64,000 nucleotides of DNA, taken from contig NZ_FNGY01000010.1 of assembly GCF_900103665.1 (NCBI RefSeq), positions 238,975 to 302,974 of the forward strand, written 5' to 3'. The DNA comes from Pedobacter steynii. Lineage in GTDB: Bacteria; Bacteroidota; Bacteroidia; Sphingobacteriales; Sphingobacteriaceae. Position 1 is the first letter of the stretch, and the number at the start of each line of letters is the position of its first letter. Both the position numbers and the translations under genes were made by a program. Below, one piece after another: positions 51,557 to 61,486 of the stretch. The notes under the pieces are model-generated. The model was not told the DNA's origin, searched no databases, and worked only from the letters and a program-made list of their open reading frames with translations.

Positions 51557-52687
51557 ATGCAAAATAAAGAAGCGAAAGCATTACTGGCCAAATACAAACA
51601 AGGAAACTGCTCGGAAGAGGAGATCGCCTTGCTGGAAAGCTGGTATCTTGATTATAAAGACGAAATGTCTGATTTAAGCCCTGAAGATTTAATCGCGGCA
51701 AAGGCCGGGGTCTGGGCGGGCTTACCCGTACATCAGCGCGAGCGGAAAACGATCCGCTTATGGCCGCAGATTGCTGCTGCGGCTTCCATTATCCTATGTG
51801 TTGCAGTGGGCTGGTGGTTCTTCCAAATGAATCAGAAGGTAAAACCATTGACCAGTAAAGAGATGGCTGCAAAGATATTGCCAGGAGGAAATAAGGCCGT
51901 CCTGACTTTAGCTGATGGATCTGAAATTTCCCTTACCGATGTGGCAAATGGAAAACTGGCCAGTCAGCAGGGGATCATCATCACCAAAAACAAAGATGGT
52001 CAGCTGGAGTATCGGATTGATCCTGCTTCAGGAGATCTGACGAAAGAACAGCGGTTCAATACCATCAGTACACCTGCAGGAGGTCAATACGAGATTATCC
52101 TGCCCGATGGAACGAAGGTCTGGCTAAATGCGGAATCTTCTTTAAAATACCCAACTGTTTTTGCGGGTCAGGAACGAAAAGTAATCCTGAAAGGAGAAGG
52201 ATATTTTGAAGTCACACACGATCGGTCCAGACCATTTAAAGTGGAGTCAAATGATCAGATCGTAGAAGTACTGGGGACTCATTTTAACATCAGCGCCTAT
52301 GAAAATGACGGGCATGTCAAAACCACCTTACTTACCGGTAAGGTAAAAGTGAAAACTCAGCACAGCAACGCTTCTTCGATACTTAAACCCGGCGAACAGT
52401 CCGTACTGGAAAATAATTCCTTAAAAGTAACAGAAGTGGTGACAGAAGATGTGGTTGCCTGGAAGAACAATTCTTTTGTTTTTAACAATGAAAAACTAGG
52501 GAGCATTATGCGAAAAATAGCCAGGTGGTATGATGTCGAAGTGATCTGTCCGCCAGAACTCGCCGAATCGGTTTATGTAGGTTCAGCATCAAGAGATAAA
52601 AGCCTCGGCTGGATGCTTAATAAACTGGAATTAATCGGAACAGTTCATTTTAAAGTAGAGGGAAGGAGGGTTACCGTGATGCCATAA
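51557..52687 (+). CDS. FecR-family anti-sigma factor (uptake locus 2)
   Basis: A 376-residue single-pass membrane protein. The cytoplasmic N-terminus (1-72) has the usual KYKQGNCSEEEIALLESWY, a membrane helix follows near 76-95 (AAAASIILCVAVGWWFF), then a FecR domain (about 170-275, with TPAGGQYEIILPDGTKVWLN, FEVTHDRSRPFKVES and VEVLGTHFNISAY) and a C-terminal DUF4974 domain (about 300-375). It transmits the SusC signal to the sigma factor. It is longer than the first locus's FecR by 55 residues, mainly in the segment before the FecR domain. Confidence 0.93.
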   Translation: MQNKEAKALLAKYKQGNCSEEEIALLESWYLDYKDEMSDLSPEDLIAAKAGVWAGLPVHQRERKTIRLWPQIAAAASIILCVAVGWWFFQMNQKVKPLTSKEMAAKILPGGNKAVLTLADGSEISLTDVANGKLASQQGIIITKNKDGQLEYRIDPASGDLTKEQRFNTISTPAGGQYEIILPDGTKVWLNAESSLKYPTVFAGQERKVILKGEGYFEVTHDRSRPFKVESNDQIVEVLGTHFNISAYENDGHVKTTLLTGKVKVKTQHSNASSILKPGEQSVLENNSLKVTEVVTEDVVAWKNNSFVFNNEKLGSIMRKIARWYDVEVICPPELAESVYVGSASRDKSLGWMLNKLELIGTVHFKVEGRRVTVMP

Positions 52688-52728
52688 ATTTCTACTTTCC
52701 ACACCCTTTTCCGGAACAATAATTAGAG

Positions 52729-52753
52729 CCAGGAGCGGTTGCAACGCCCCTGG
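52729..52753 (+). promoter_or_regulatory. Strong hairpin in the leader between fecR and susC
   Basis: CCAGG (52729-52733) pairs with CCTGG (52749-52753) and, after one mismatch, GCG with CGC, around a short loop. CTCTTTTTGGAG follows at 52763. It is 93 nt before the susC ATG. It could be a partial terminator or an mRNA processing/stability element. Confidence 0.5.
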
Positions 52754-52846
52754 TCTGTGTACTCTTTTTGGAGTAATTGTTCGGGTCAGGATGTTAAATA
52801 AATCGACTTATAAACATTGGAACCTAAACCCAAACCAAACAAATGT

Positions 52847-55800
52847 ATGAATTTTTACAGGACATTTAAATATGACGAATCCCGTCCTATTTATGCCAGG
52901 ATACTATTGAAATTGAAGCTAACTTTTATAATCTTGACCACTGTAATTCTGCAGGTTAGCGCAACCGGCTATGCCCAGATTACACTTAAAGAAAAAGATG
53001 CTCCACTGGGGCAGATCATACAAAAGATAAGAAGGCAGACTGGTTATGACTTCTTTTATAATGCAGGAATGCTCCTCAAAGCAAAGCCTGTTACCCTTAA
53101 CGTGGCCAATGCTACGGTACCGGAGGTCCTTGATCTTTGTTTTAAAGATCAGCCCTTCACTTATAGGATTGAACAGAAAACAATTGTGATCCAGTACATA
53201 GAACCACGTGTGCTGCAGACCAGCGCAATGGTCGTTTCGGGAAGGGTCCTGGATGAAATGGATCGGCCTATTCCCGGTGCATCGATCAGAATTAAGAATG
53301 CTCCCGCAGGAAGAAATACCGTCAGTAATGGAAATGGGGAGTTTAAGATCGTTGTTCCCTCGGATAAAAGTATCCTGGTCTTTTCTTTTGTAGGCTATAA
53401 GACACAGGAAATTAAGCTTAAACCAGACCAGGCACCATTGCTGATCCGGATGGAAATTGCAGAGAACAACATGAAAGATGTGGTCATTACCGGTACAGGG
53501 ATTACCAGGAACAAGAATACTTTCACTGGTGCTACAGCCACCTTTTCCGGTGAACAGCTGAAGGCTGTGGGCAATCAGAACATTATTCAGGGCCTCAGGG
53601 CTTTAGATCCTTCTTTTATTCAGTTGGAAAATAACAAGTTCGGCTCCAACCCCAATGTCCTTCCAAACCTGGAAATCCGCGGTAAAACAAGTATTTCCTC
53701 CACACTCCAGGATCAGTTTGCCTCAGACCCAAATCAGCCATTATTTATCTTAGACGGATTTGAAACTTCCCTGAGGACGATCGTGGATCTGAACATGAAC
53801 AGGGTGGCGTCCGTCGTCATTCTGAAGGATGCAGCTTCCACTGCGATGTACGGCTCAAAAGCCTCAAATGGAGTCGTGGTTATTGAAACAGTGAAGCCAA
53901 GACCGGGGCAAATGCGCATCAACTACAATTCAGACCTAAATGTGGAAATCCCGGATTTAACGGGTTATAACATGATGAACGCAGAGGAAAAGCTTCAGTT
54001 TGAACGTTTGTCAGGAAGATATATCTATTATCTGGGAGCTGAAAGCTCGCCGCATTTTCAGTTGGATTTAGACTCTATGTATGCTGAACGACTGGCAGAA
54101 GTCAAACGGGGAGTAAATACTTACTGGCTGAATGAACCGGTACGTACAGGATTTTCTCAACGCCATTCCTTCTATGCAGATGGGGGAGACCAGGCACTGC
54201 GTTATGGCGTAGGGTTGACCTATAAAAAAACAACAGGGGCAATGAAAGGTTCCGGTAGAGAGGATTGGGCAGGAAACGTAGACCTGACCTACCGCAAGGG
54301 AAGATTCAATATTTCGAATCAGATATATATTAATGGTTATACCGGACAGGAATCTCCTTATGGGTCCTTTGCTGATTTTGTCAATGCAAATCCATATTAC
54401 AGAAAGAGCAATGCGAAGTACCTGGAGCAAAGTCAAGACAATATCGGAAGAACTTATCAGGTGAGTAATCCTTTGTATAATGCAGGGCTGAACAATGTAA
54501 ACAGCACAAAAAACTTTGCAATTCAGAATAACCTTCAGCTGAACGTGGACCTGACCCGGGAACTGATGTTGCGGGGAGCAGTTCAAGTGCAGAAAGCCAT
54601 CACTACCAACCTGAATTTTCTTTCCCCTTTGCATACGAGCTTTGACGACAGCAGTATTTTCGAGCGGGGCTCTTACAAAAACAGCAGGACAGATAACTTC
54701 AGCTATAATGCTAACCTGATGTTAACCTATGGAAAGGTCTTTGCAGGAAGCCATGCTTTAACAGCCAATCTACGGGCCGATATCAGGGAGAATGACAATC
54801 AGAATTTAAGCTTTCAAGCGGTAGGTTTCCCCTCTTCAAGTAATGGCAACCCTAGTTTTGCCTATAGCTATAAACCGGATTCAAGACCTGCCTCAGTGGT
54901 AGGTAAAACCCGTACAAATTCTATTCTTGCCTCAGCCAATTATGCTTACAAAGCGCGCTACCTGGCAGATGTGTCTTTCAGGTATGATGGATCAACAGCC
55001 TTTGGTTCCAACAAAAAATATTCTCCTTACTATAGCGGAGGTCTGGGCTGGAACATTCATAATGAAAGCTTTATGAAGCCGGTTACCTGGATTAATACTT
55101 TTCGGTTGATTGCCAATGTCGGAATCACCGGGAATCAGAATTTTGCCAGCACTTCTTCTATTTCTACCTATGGTTACGATTCTTATATCAATATATATGG
55201 TCAGGGAGTAACCTTAAATTCTTTAGGGAACCCCAACCTGAAATGGCAGAACTCTGTACAAACCAATATTGGAACGGACCTGGTCATGTTCGGTAATAAG
55301 CTCAGTTTTAACGTCAATGCTTATCAGAAAAGAACAGATCCATTGGTGGTGGCCATTGATCTTCCATCTTCTACCGGAATCAGCTCCTTCCCGATTAATG
55401 CAGGCCTCTTGAATACCCGAGGGCTGGAAGCGACCGTAAAGTTCTCTCCTGTTTACAAACCTGATCAGCGTGTGGTCTGGACCCTGGGTTATACCGGCTC
55501 TATCTATAAAAGTAAATATGACGGCTTCAATAATCAGCTCGCTTCTTTGAATACCAAACAGCTGACCAATAAAACTTTGCAACGCTTTAAAGATGGGTAT
55601 AGTCCTGATGACATCTGGGCGGTTCCTTCCCTGGGCATTGACCCGACCACAGGGATGGAAATGTTCCTCAGAAAAGATGGCCAGTCTACCTTCAGGTATG
55701 ATGCCGGTGATATCGTTCGGGTGGGGAATGCACAACCGACCATTGAAGGGGTATTCAGCAGTAACCTGAGCTATAAAGGCTTTACTTTCGGGATGAACAT

Positions 55801-56197
55801 CCGCTACATCCTGGGCCGTGATATTTTTAATACCGCCTTATATGAAAAGGTGGAGAACATCTCCGCTCAGGGACTGGCGAATAATCAGGACCGACGCGCA
55901 CTTTACGATCGTTGGAAACAACCCGGTGATGTGACACAATTCAAATCAATTGCTTTGACCACCAAACAGGAAATGTCTTCCCGCTTTGTCCAGAAAGAAA
56001 ATATGCTGAGTGCCGAGTCTGTAAACTTTGGTTACAACTTCCTTCAGAATAAATGGTTAAAGCAGGTTGGACTGTCCTCCCTTCGCCTCAACGCTTATAT
56101 GAACGATATTTTTCGAATCTCCAGCGTAAAAAGAGAACGGGGAATAGAATATCCCTTTGCAAGGTCTGTTTCCTTTAGTTTAAATGCCACTTTTTAA
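52847..56197 (+). CDS. SusC/RagA-family TonB-dependent transporter with STN domain (locus 2)
   Basis: An 1116-residue outer-membrane receptor. After a cytoplasmic-looking stretch and hydrophobic signal (about 20-44), an STN domain (about 48-115, APLGQIIQKIRRQTGYDFFY), a carboxypeptidase-regulatory-like domain (about 130-205, PIPGASIRIKNAPAGRNTVS), the plug (about 210-355, LFILDGFE, VVILKDAASTAMYGSKASNG), and the beta-barrel follow. ATG 52847 is chosen because the frame's other start, TTG 52817, is preceded by nothing that supports it. It signals through FecR via the STN domain. SusD begins 2 nt after the stop. The substrate is unknown but is probably not a glycan given the neighbours. Confidence 0.95.
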   Translation: MNFYRTFKYDESRPIYARILLKLKLTFIILTTVILQVSATGYAQITLKEKDAPLGQIIQKIRRQTGYDFFYNAGMLLKAKPVTLNVANATVPEVLDLCFKDQPFTYRIEQKTIVIQYIEPRVLQTSAMVVSGRVLDEMDRPIPGASIRIKNAPAGRNTVSNGNGEFKIVVPSDKSILVFSFVGYKTQEIKLKPDQAPLLIRMEIAENNMKDVVITGTGITRNKNTFTGATATFSGEQLKAVGNQNIIQGLRALDPSFIQLENNKFGSNPNVLPNLEIRGKTSISSTLQDQFASDPNQPLFILDGFETSLRTIVDLNMNRVASVVILKDAASTAMYGSKASNGVVVIETVKPRPGQMRINYNSDLNVEIPDLTGYNMMNAEEKLQFERLSGRYIYYLGAESSPHFQLDLDSMYAERLAEVKRGVNTYWLNEPVRTGFSQRHSFYADGGDQALRYGVGLTYKKTTGAMKGSGREDWAGNVDLTYRKGRFNISNQIYINGYTGQESPYGSFADFVNANPYYRKSNAKYLEQSQDNIGRTYQVSNPLYNAGLNNVNSTKNFAIQNNLQLNVDLTRELMLRGAVQVQKAITTNLNFLSPLHTSFDDSSIFERGSYKNSRTDNFSYNANLMLTYGKVFAGSHALTANLRADIRENDNQNLSFQAVGFPSSSNGNPSFAYSYKPDSRPASVVGKTRTNSILASANYAYKARYLADVSFRYDGSTAFGSNKKYSPYYSGGLGWNIHNESFMKPVTWINTFRLIANVGITGNQNFASTSSISTYGYDSYINIYGQGVTLNSLGNPNLKWQNSVQTNIGTDLVMFGNKLSFNVNAYQKRTDPLVVAIDLPSSTGISSFPINAGLLNTRGLEATVKFSPVYKPDQRVVWTLGYTGSIYKSKYDGFNNQLASLNTKQLTNKTLQRFKDGYSPDDIWAVPSLGIDPTTGMEMFLRKDGQSTFRYDAGDIVRVGNAQPTIEGVFSSNLSYKGFTFGMNIRYILGRDIFNTALYEKVENISAQGLANNQDRRALYDRWKQPGDVTQFKSIALTTKQEMSSRFVQKENMLSAESVNFGYNFLQNKWLKQVGLSSLRLNAYMNDIFRISSVKRERGIEYPFARSVSFSLNATF

Positions 56198-56199
56198 TT

Positions 56200-57627
56200 A
56201 TGATTATGAAAAGATTAGCTAAAAATATATGTATCGTCATCGGCTTAAGCTCGCTTATGCTGTTGGGCTCCTGTAAAAAGTGGCTTGACGTACAGCCTGA
56301 AGATAAGTTCACCGAGAAGCAGATTTTTGCGACACCCCAGGGAATTTCTGATGCCCTGAACGGGATCTATCTGGACATGGGTAAAACCAAGCTTTACGGT
56401 GCAACCCTAACGAGTACTATCCTGGATATATTTGCCCAGCGTTATAATGTGAGTACGCTTCACAACCTCACAAAATACCAATCCTATACCTATGATGATA
56501 AAGATGTAAAGGCGAGGCTGGACAACATCTGGACCAACGCCTATATCAATGTCGTCAATGCAAATAAATTCATTAAAAACCTGGATGTCTATCCCGGAGT
56601 GCTCGATCCCCAGACCGATTCTTTGTTCCGGGGAGAAGCCTATGCCTTAAGGGCTTTTCTGCAATTTGATCTTTTGCGGATGTACGGCCCGGTTTATAGC
56701 ACTGCGGATTCTTTGAAAACTGCGATTCCTTATTATACAGAAGCCGGAACCGAAGTCAACCCGATTCTGCCTGCAAATGAGGTGATGCAGAAAGTTGTCA
56801 CAGATCTTAAAAAAGCAGAAAGTTTGTTGCTTTCGGATCCGATCAGAACAAAGGGAGTGGTAAGGTCGTCTGACAAAGATTACCTGACTTACCGCAACTA
56901 TCGCATCAATTATTTCGCAGTTAAAGGTCTTCAGGCCCGCGTATATCTGTATCGGGGAGATAAAATTTCAGCTGCTGCTGCGGCCAAAGAAGTGATCAGC
57001 AATACGACAAAATTTCCATGGATTACTTCCGGGAATATCCTGTCTGATAAATCAAATCCTGACCGGGTATTCTCTACTGAGATTCTTTTTGGCCTGCAAA
57101 GCTTAGACTTGTACGACAACTACAGGGCTTATTTTGCACCTGATTTGCAGGATAAAGAAGTACTTGCTCCCCTGGACAGTCGTTTAAAAAGTACGTTCGA
57201 AAGTAATGAAAATGACTACCGCTATAATCCCAACTGGATACTGACGGGGATAGGAGGAAAGGGCTACAAGACGTTTTTTAAGTATGCGGATATCAATGAT
57301 AAAAAATTGATCTATCGCCTTACGGTTCCCCTGATCAGGATAAGTGAAGTCTATTATATTGCCGCAGAAAGCGAACAAAATGTCGCTTACCTGAATACCG
57401 TACGGAACAATAGGGGCTTACTGAATCTGCCGGGAACAGCAACACTGACTACAGAGCTGCAGAAAGAATATCAAAAGGAATTCTTTGGTGAAGGCCAGCT
57501 TTGGTATTATTATAAGAGAAGAAATCTCAGTCCTATTCCAAATCCTTTAGTGGCGAGCGGAAATATCACCATGAACGCGACTAAATACGTGTTCCCTTTA
57601 CCACTGTCCGAACTCACTCCCCGATAA
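56200..57627 (+). CDS. SusD/RagB-family surface lipoprotein (locus 2)
   Basis: A 475-residue lipoprotein; the signal ends at LLGSCKKWLDVQPED, so Cys25 is lipidated. SusD signs are the EGDN-like N-terminal block after the Cys, the AYALRAFLQFDLLRMYGP segment near residues 147-164 and the C-terminal KEYQKEFFGEGQLWYYYKRR. ATG 56200 or 56206 are both possible. It forms the lid of the SusC pore and binds the substrate. Confidence 0.94.
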   Translation: MIMKRLAKNICIVIGLSSLMLLGSCKKWLDVQPEDKFTEKQIFATPQGISDALNGIYLDMGKTKLYGATLTSTILDIFAQRYNVSTLHNLTKYQSYTYDDKDVKARLDNIWTNAYINVVNANKFIKNLDVYPGVLDPQTDSLFRGEAYALRAFLQFDLLRMYGPVYSTADSLKTAIPYYTEAGTEVNPILPANEVMQKVVTDLKKAESLLLSDPIRTKGVVRSSDKDYLTYRNYRINYFAVKGLQARVYLYRGDKISAAAAAKEVISNTTKFPWITSGNILSDKSNPDRVFSTEILFGLQSLDLYDNYRAYFAPDLQDKEVLAPLDSRLKSTFESNENDYRYNPNWILTGIGGKGYKTFFKYADINDKKLIYRLTVPLIRISEVYYIAAESEQNVAYLNTVRNNRGLLNLPGTATLTTELQKEYQKEFFGEGQLWYYYKRRNLSPIPNPLVASGNITMNATKYVFPLPLSELTPR

Positions 57628-57643
57628 TTTAATCCAGACCATT

Positions 57644-58417
57644 ATGAAAAAATATATATACATCGTTATTGCACTGGTAGCTATAGGAAGCCTGTTCAGT
57701 GCATGTAAGAAAGATCTGAAAACCTTTGAGGGAGAAACAGGGATTTACTTTTTACCATCTGTCTTCATCTGGGAAAAAAAGGCCGCTGGAGACAGTACAG
57801 TGATTTCCTTCTCCTATGCTAAAAGTACGTTGAAGGACTCTGTTATTCAGATTCCGGTAATGATCTCCGGGCCAACTTCAACAAAAGACAGAGACTTTAA
57901 GCTGACCATAGATCCGCTATCTACCGCAATTCCTGATACACATTATAAGATCCTGAATGAAAAATTTACGATCCCTGCAAATGGGCAAGCTGCCATTGTC
58001 AGTATCATGCTGCATCGTACCGCAGATATGTTAACCAGGGATTATGTAATGATCCTGAACCTGGAAAGTAATGAGAATTTTAAAACGACGATGAGGGATC
58101 GCGTTCTGGATGCAGCAACGGGTAAAAAGATCAGTTACATCAGGTACAAAATCCGCCTCAATGATATTTTAAAAAAACCAGCGGCCTGGCTTGATTCCTA
58201 CCTGGGCCCATTTAGCCGGAAGAAACTATTCCTAATGGCAGAGACGGCAGAGATTAAAAACATAGGGGACCTTGATAATACCATGCTGACCTCTATCTCT
58301 AAAGTGGTGTTCTATGGTACTTTCATGCAGCGTTACCTGAACGAAATGAAAGCCTCAGGAAAAACCATTTATGAAGAGGATGGAAAAGAAATGAGAATGG
58401 GAGATGCAGTTCAGTAA
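57644..58417 (+). CDS. DUF4843 domain lipoprotein
   Basis: A 257-residue lipoprotein (lipobox LFSAC, Cys21). The region after the Cys with FEGETGIYF, the immunoglobulin-like strands SVIQIPVMISG-type, and the KISYIRYKIRLNDILKKP-type end block fit DUF4843 (PF16132), which is regularly encoded between SusD and PKD-like lipoproteins in SusCD loci of Bacteroidota. It is probably a surface accessory protein. Spacing is 16 nt after susD and 28 nt before the next gene. Confidence 0.85.
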   Translation: MKKYIYIVIALVAIGSLFSACKKDLKTFEGETGIYFLPSVFIWEKKAAGDSTVISFSYAKSTLKDSVIQIPVMISGPTSTKDRDFKLTIDPLSTAIPDTHYKILNEKFTIPANGQAAIVSIMLHRTADMLTRDYVMILNLESNENFKTTMRDRVLDAATGKKISYIRYKIRLNDILKKPAAWLDSYLGPFSRKKLFLMAETAEIKNIGDLDNTMLTSISKVVFYGTFMQRYLNEMKASGKTIYEEDGKEMRMGDAVQ

Positions 58418-58445
58418 TTCCTTAAACTAAAATTTAGATCAAAAG

Positions 58446-59975
58446 ATGTTAAACTATAGATATTTTAAACAGGCATTACTCTTTGTAATGCTGTTTGTCA
58501 GCTTTTCCTGTAGAAAGGACCTCGGTAATTACAATTATGAAGAGATCAACTCAGTTGATTTTGGAGGAATAGATAAGACCTATAATGCGATGCTGGGTGA
58601 AAGATTTAAGATCAGCCCGGTGCTCAAATTTACGAAAGATGAGAGCAATGATGAACAGGCCTATTCCTATCAATGGCTCGCCATGCGAAGAGGAGAGGCA
58701 TTGAATTCAGAAATCAGAAAAGAGCTGGCAACGACGCGTAACCTGGATGTGGTGGTCAAAATTCCTTCGGGTAATTATGATGTGTACTATATCGTAACCG
58801 ATAAAAAGACGGGAGTTGCCTACCGGACAACTTTCAGGTTAACGGTACAGACCAGTATCTATGAAGGCTGGATGGTCCTGAATGATGTAAATGGAGCAGC
58901 CAGGCTGGACATGATTTCGAAGATTAATAACATTTATACTCCTGTAACTGATGTCCTGGGCTCAACCGGGTCAGAATTGTCTTTAAAAGGTAAACCCCTG
59001 GATGTTCATTGTTATCCTTATAACTTCAGTACCTATGGTATTTATCTTTCTACAGATAAAGGAACCAATAGGATCGATCCGGAGACCTTTAAATGGAAGA
59101 ATACCTTCAATATTAAATATGAGATGGTCGCTAATGTTCCTGACGATTTTCACGCCGATTTTATGGCTTCGACAGAGCATCCTAATGGAGCTGGCACTTC
59201 CTACATGTTCTCTGCCGGAAATGTCTATTATTATTATTACATATATCAGATCAATTATGGGGTACCCATTAATCTGGTTAAAGAAGAATCGGTTCCATTT
59301 AATGCTGCGCCATTTATTGCCAGATCACTCTCCAGTTCAACCCTGATAGCCAACGCGGTGCTGTTTGATGTGAATAAAAGGAGGTTTGTAAGACACCTCA
59401 ATAATGAGTCTACCTGTACAACGATGCCTACGATGGACAACGCATTGTTTGATTATAATAATGTTGGAAAAGACCTGATTTATATGGACTATTCTCCTTT
59501 TAATGGAGGAGACGTATTTGCCATACTTAAAGGGGGAGATGGTAAGGTTTATCTCGCCCGATTTAACCTGGTTACCGCGATCCAGACGTATTATGCGGAA
59601 ATTACAGGAGCGGAAATCGGTAATGCAGACAAATTTACTGTTAATCCAATATATGGTTATCTGTTTTACAGTGTGGGAGGCAAGGTATATGAATATGATA
59701 TGTCTTTAAAGACCAGTAAGCTGATGCTGGATAAAGGAGCAGAAAAAATCAGTCTGATTAAGTTTCAAAAATTTGTAAACGGAGGAAGTTCCCGTCCTTA
59801 TTACGAAAGCAGAAAGAATCAATTGATGGTTTGTTCTTATGATCCCGCATTACCCGCGGAGCGTAATGGCAAAATGGAACTTTACGTTGTCCCTTCCCTA
59901 AATGGCGACCTGACCCTGGGAGAAAGTTATTCCGGCTTTGGTAAAATCGTTAGCGTCAGCTATAGGGAACGTTAG
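58446..59975 (+). CDS. PKD-like family lipoprotein
   Basis: A 509-residue lipoprotein (lipobox VSFSC, Cys22). The N-terminal 150 residues form a PKD-like beta-sandwich (SPVLKFTKDESNDEQAYSYQ, VYYIVTDKKTGVAYRTTFRL); the rest is a beta-propeller-like region beginning YEGWMVLNDVNGAARLDMI. It corresponds to the PKD-like family (PF16407) that sits after DUF4843 in such loci. It likely binds substrate at the cell surface. Confidence 0.82.
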   Translation: MLNYRYFKQALLFVMLFVSFSCRKDLGNYNYEEINSVDFGGIDKTYNAMLGERFKISPVLKFTKDESNDEQAYSYQWLAMRRGEALNSEIRKELATTRNLDVVVKIPSGNYDVYYIVTDKKTGVAYRTTFRLTVQTSIYEGWMVLNDVNGAARLDMISKINNIYTPVTDVLGSTGSELSLKGKPLDVHCYPYNFSTYGIYLSTDKGTNRIDPETFKWKNTFNIKYEMVANVPDDFHADFMASTEHPNGAGTSYMFSAGNVYYYYYIYQINYGVPINLVKEESVPFNAAPFIARSLSSSTLIANAVLFDVNKRRFVRHLNNESTCTTMPTMDNALFDYNNVGKDLIYMDYSPFNGGDVFAILKGGDGKVYLARFNLVTAIQTYYAEITGAEIGNADKFTVNPIYGYLFYSVGGKVYEYDMSLKTSKLMLDKGAEKISLIKFQKFVNGGSSRPYYESRKNQLMVCSYDPALPAERNGKMELYVVPSLNGDLTLGESYSGFGKIVSVSYRER

Positions 59976-60018
59976 GCCATAACCGCATTTATACATACAA
60001 ATCTAAAATTTATAAACA

Positions 60019-61401
60019 ATGAACATAAAAACAATAATTAGCGCAGCAATCCTGTCGCTATTCATCACTGCGTCATCGGCGCAAATGCCGGTTGAAGTAA
60101 ACGGGCTGCTAAAAAAAGAAAGAATAACACCGGTTAAGCTGTTTAAAGTAACAGAGGGTAAAATGGTAGAAATTGCCAATACGCTGCCGGAAGAGAAAGG
60201 TAAATTCGGATTCATTTTTTATCCCGAATACGAGGGCTTATATGTGATCGGAACCGGAACTGCAGTCGCGCCGAACGACAATTATAAGTTTTATTTTAAG
60301 GGTGGGGAGCAATTGTCACTTTCCATTCTGGATTCCAGTTATGTACTTACCGGGAAACTGAATTCTAAAGAAAATGTATTGCTGACTCAATGGCATGACT
60401 TTGTTTTTCCCCTGGAGCATAAGGCCGTTAATTTTTCGAAAGTGCAGAGTACCTTTGTCGATTTTTTCCCTCAGCTGGAAGATATCGCTGCAAAATCTAA
60501 ATCTTTTTTAAAAGGAAAGACCACCGGAAATGCAAAGTTTGACCAGCGGATGAAAGCCTATGTGACTTTTGATATGGCTTTTTATGCGGCTAATTTCCTC
60601 CAGACACCACGTACGGCACATCCTTCAATGGAAGAATGGAGCCCTTACTACAGCACACTTAAGGCGCAGGATTTTGCAACAAATGCAGGCTTATTGTACA
60701 GCAATCCATGGGGCAGACGTATGCTTTCTTCATTGATCTCGATCAACTTGAGACAGCAAAAGGGGAAATTTGAAGGAGGTCTGGCAGGCCTCAAAAATGC
60801 CCTGGCCTGTTTGCCGAATGATACTTTAAAGGGAGATGTGGTATTGGATCAAGCGGAGCGTCTTATTAGCCATAGCGAATATAAGGAACTGATCGATGCT
60901 TATGGCAAATATGTGATCACCAAAAGTCAGAAGAAAAGAAACATGGATATCCTGGCGCCTTTGGCTTTATTAAAGCCTGGTGATGCTGCGTTTAAATTCT
61001 CCTATCCTGATAAAGAAGGGAAAACAGTGACAATGGATGATTTGAAAGGAAAAGTAGTTTTGGTAGACGTCTGGGCCACCTGGTGTGGGCCATGTAAGGC
61101 AGAAATTCCTCATTTGAAAAAGCTGGAGGAGGAAATGAAAGGCACTGATGTTGCTATTGTCAGCATCTCCGTAGATGTAGCGAAGGATAAAGATAAATGG
61201 CTTAAAATGATCGCTGATGATCATTTGGGAGGTACTCAGCTATTTGCCTCAGGTTGGGGGGATCTTGCTCAATATTATAAGATCACCGGAATTCCGCGCT
61301 TTATGGTCTTCGACAGACAAGGTAAAATTGTGACGGTTGATGCGCCAAGACCTTCCGGTCCGGAGCTCAAAGCTTTACTGGAAAAAACATTGGCAAAATA
61401 G
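60019..61401 (+). CDS. TlpA-like thiol-disulfide oxidoreductase
   Basis: A 460-residue exported protein (signal ending SSAQ). The N-terminal 320 residues are an uncharacterised beta-rich then helical region, and residues about 325-458 form a thioredoxin/AhpC-TSA domain with the redox-active motif WCGPC (Cys356, Cys359). It probably reduces or isomerises disulfides in the periplasm. Its place at the end of a SusCD locus suggests action on the imported substrate or on its proteins. It is 43 nt after the PKD-like gene. Confidence 0.9.
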   Translation: MNIKTIISAAILSLFITASSAQMPVEVNGLLKKERITPVKLFKVTEGKMVEIANTLPEEKGKFGFIFYPEYEGLYVIGTGTAVAPNDNYKFYFKGGEQLSLSILDSSYVLTGKLNSKENVLLTQWHDFVFPLEHKAVNFSKVQSTFVDFFPQLEDIAAKSKSFLKGKTTGNAKFDQRMKAYVTFDMAFYAANFLQTPRTAHPSMEEWSPYYSTLKAQDFATNAGLLYSNPWGRRMLSSLISINLRQQKGKFEGGLAGLKNALACLPNDTLKGDVVLDQAERLISHSEYKELIDAYGKYVITKSQKKRNMDILAPLALLKPGDAAFKFSYPDKEGKTVTMDDLKGKVVLVDVWATWCGPCKAEIPHLKKLEEEMKGTDVAIVSISVDVAKDKDKWLKMIADDHLGGTQLFASGWGDLAQYYKITGIPRFMVFDRQGKIVTVDAPRPSGPELKALLEKTLAK

Positions 61402-61404
61402 TTT

Positions 61405-61465
61405 TTACAAAGTATTCTGCTTTGTAATCGATTGTTTTTAATGGCTGGCCTGACCTGGGCCAGCC
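61405..61465 (+). promoter_or_regulatory. Two consecutive hairpins between TlpA-like and aspartyl protease genes
   Basis: First hairpin: TTACAAAG (61405-61412) with CTTTGTAA (61420-61427), followed by a T-rich stretch. Second: GGCTGGCC (61443-61450) with GGCCAGCC (61458-61465). They fill most of the 85-nt gap and may attenuate transcription or protect the mRNA. Confidence 0.5.
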
Positions 61466-61486
61466 CATTTATCATCTTAAATTTCT

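Noticed and set aside
54068..54634. 188-codon open frame opposite susC of locus 2
   Set aside because: It is antisense to a clear SusC barrel region and shows no domain.
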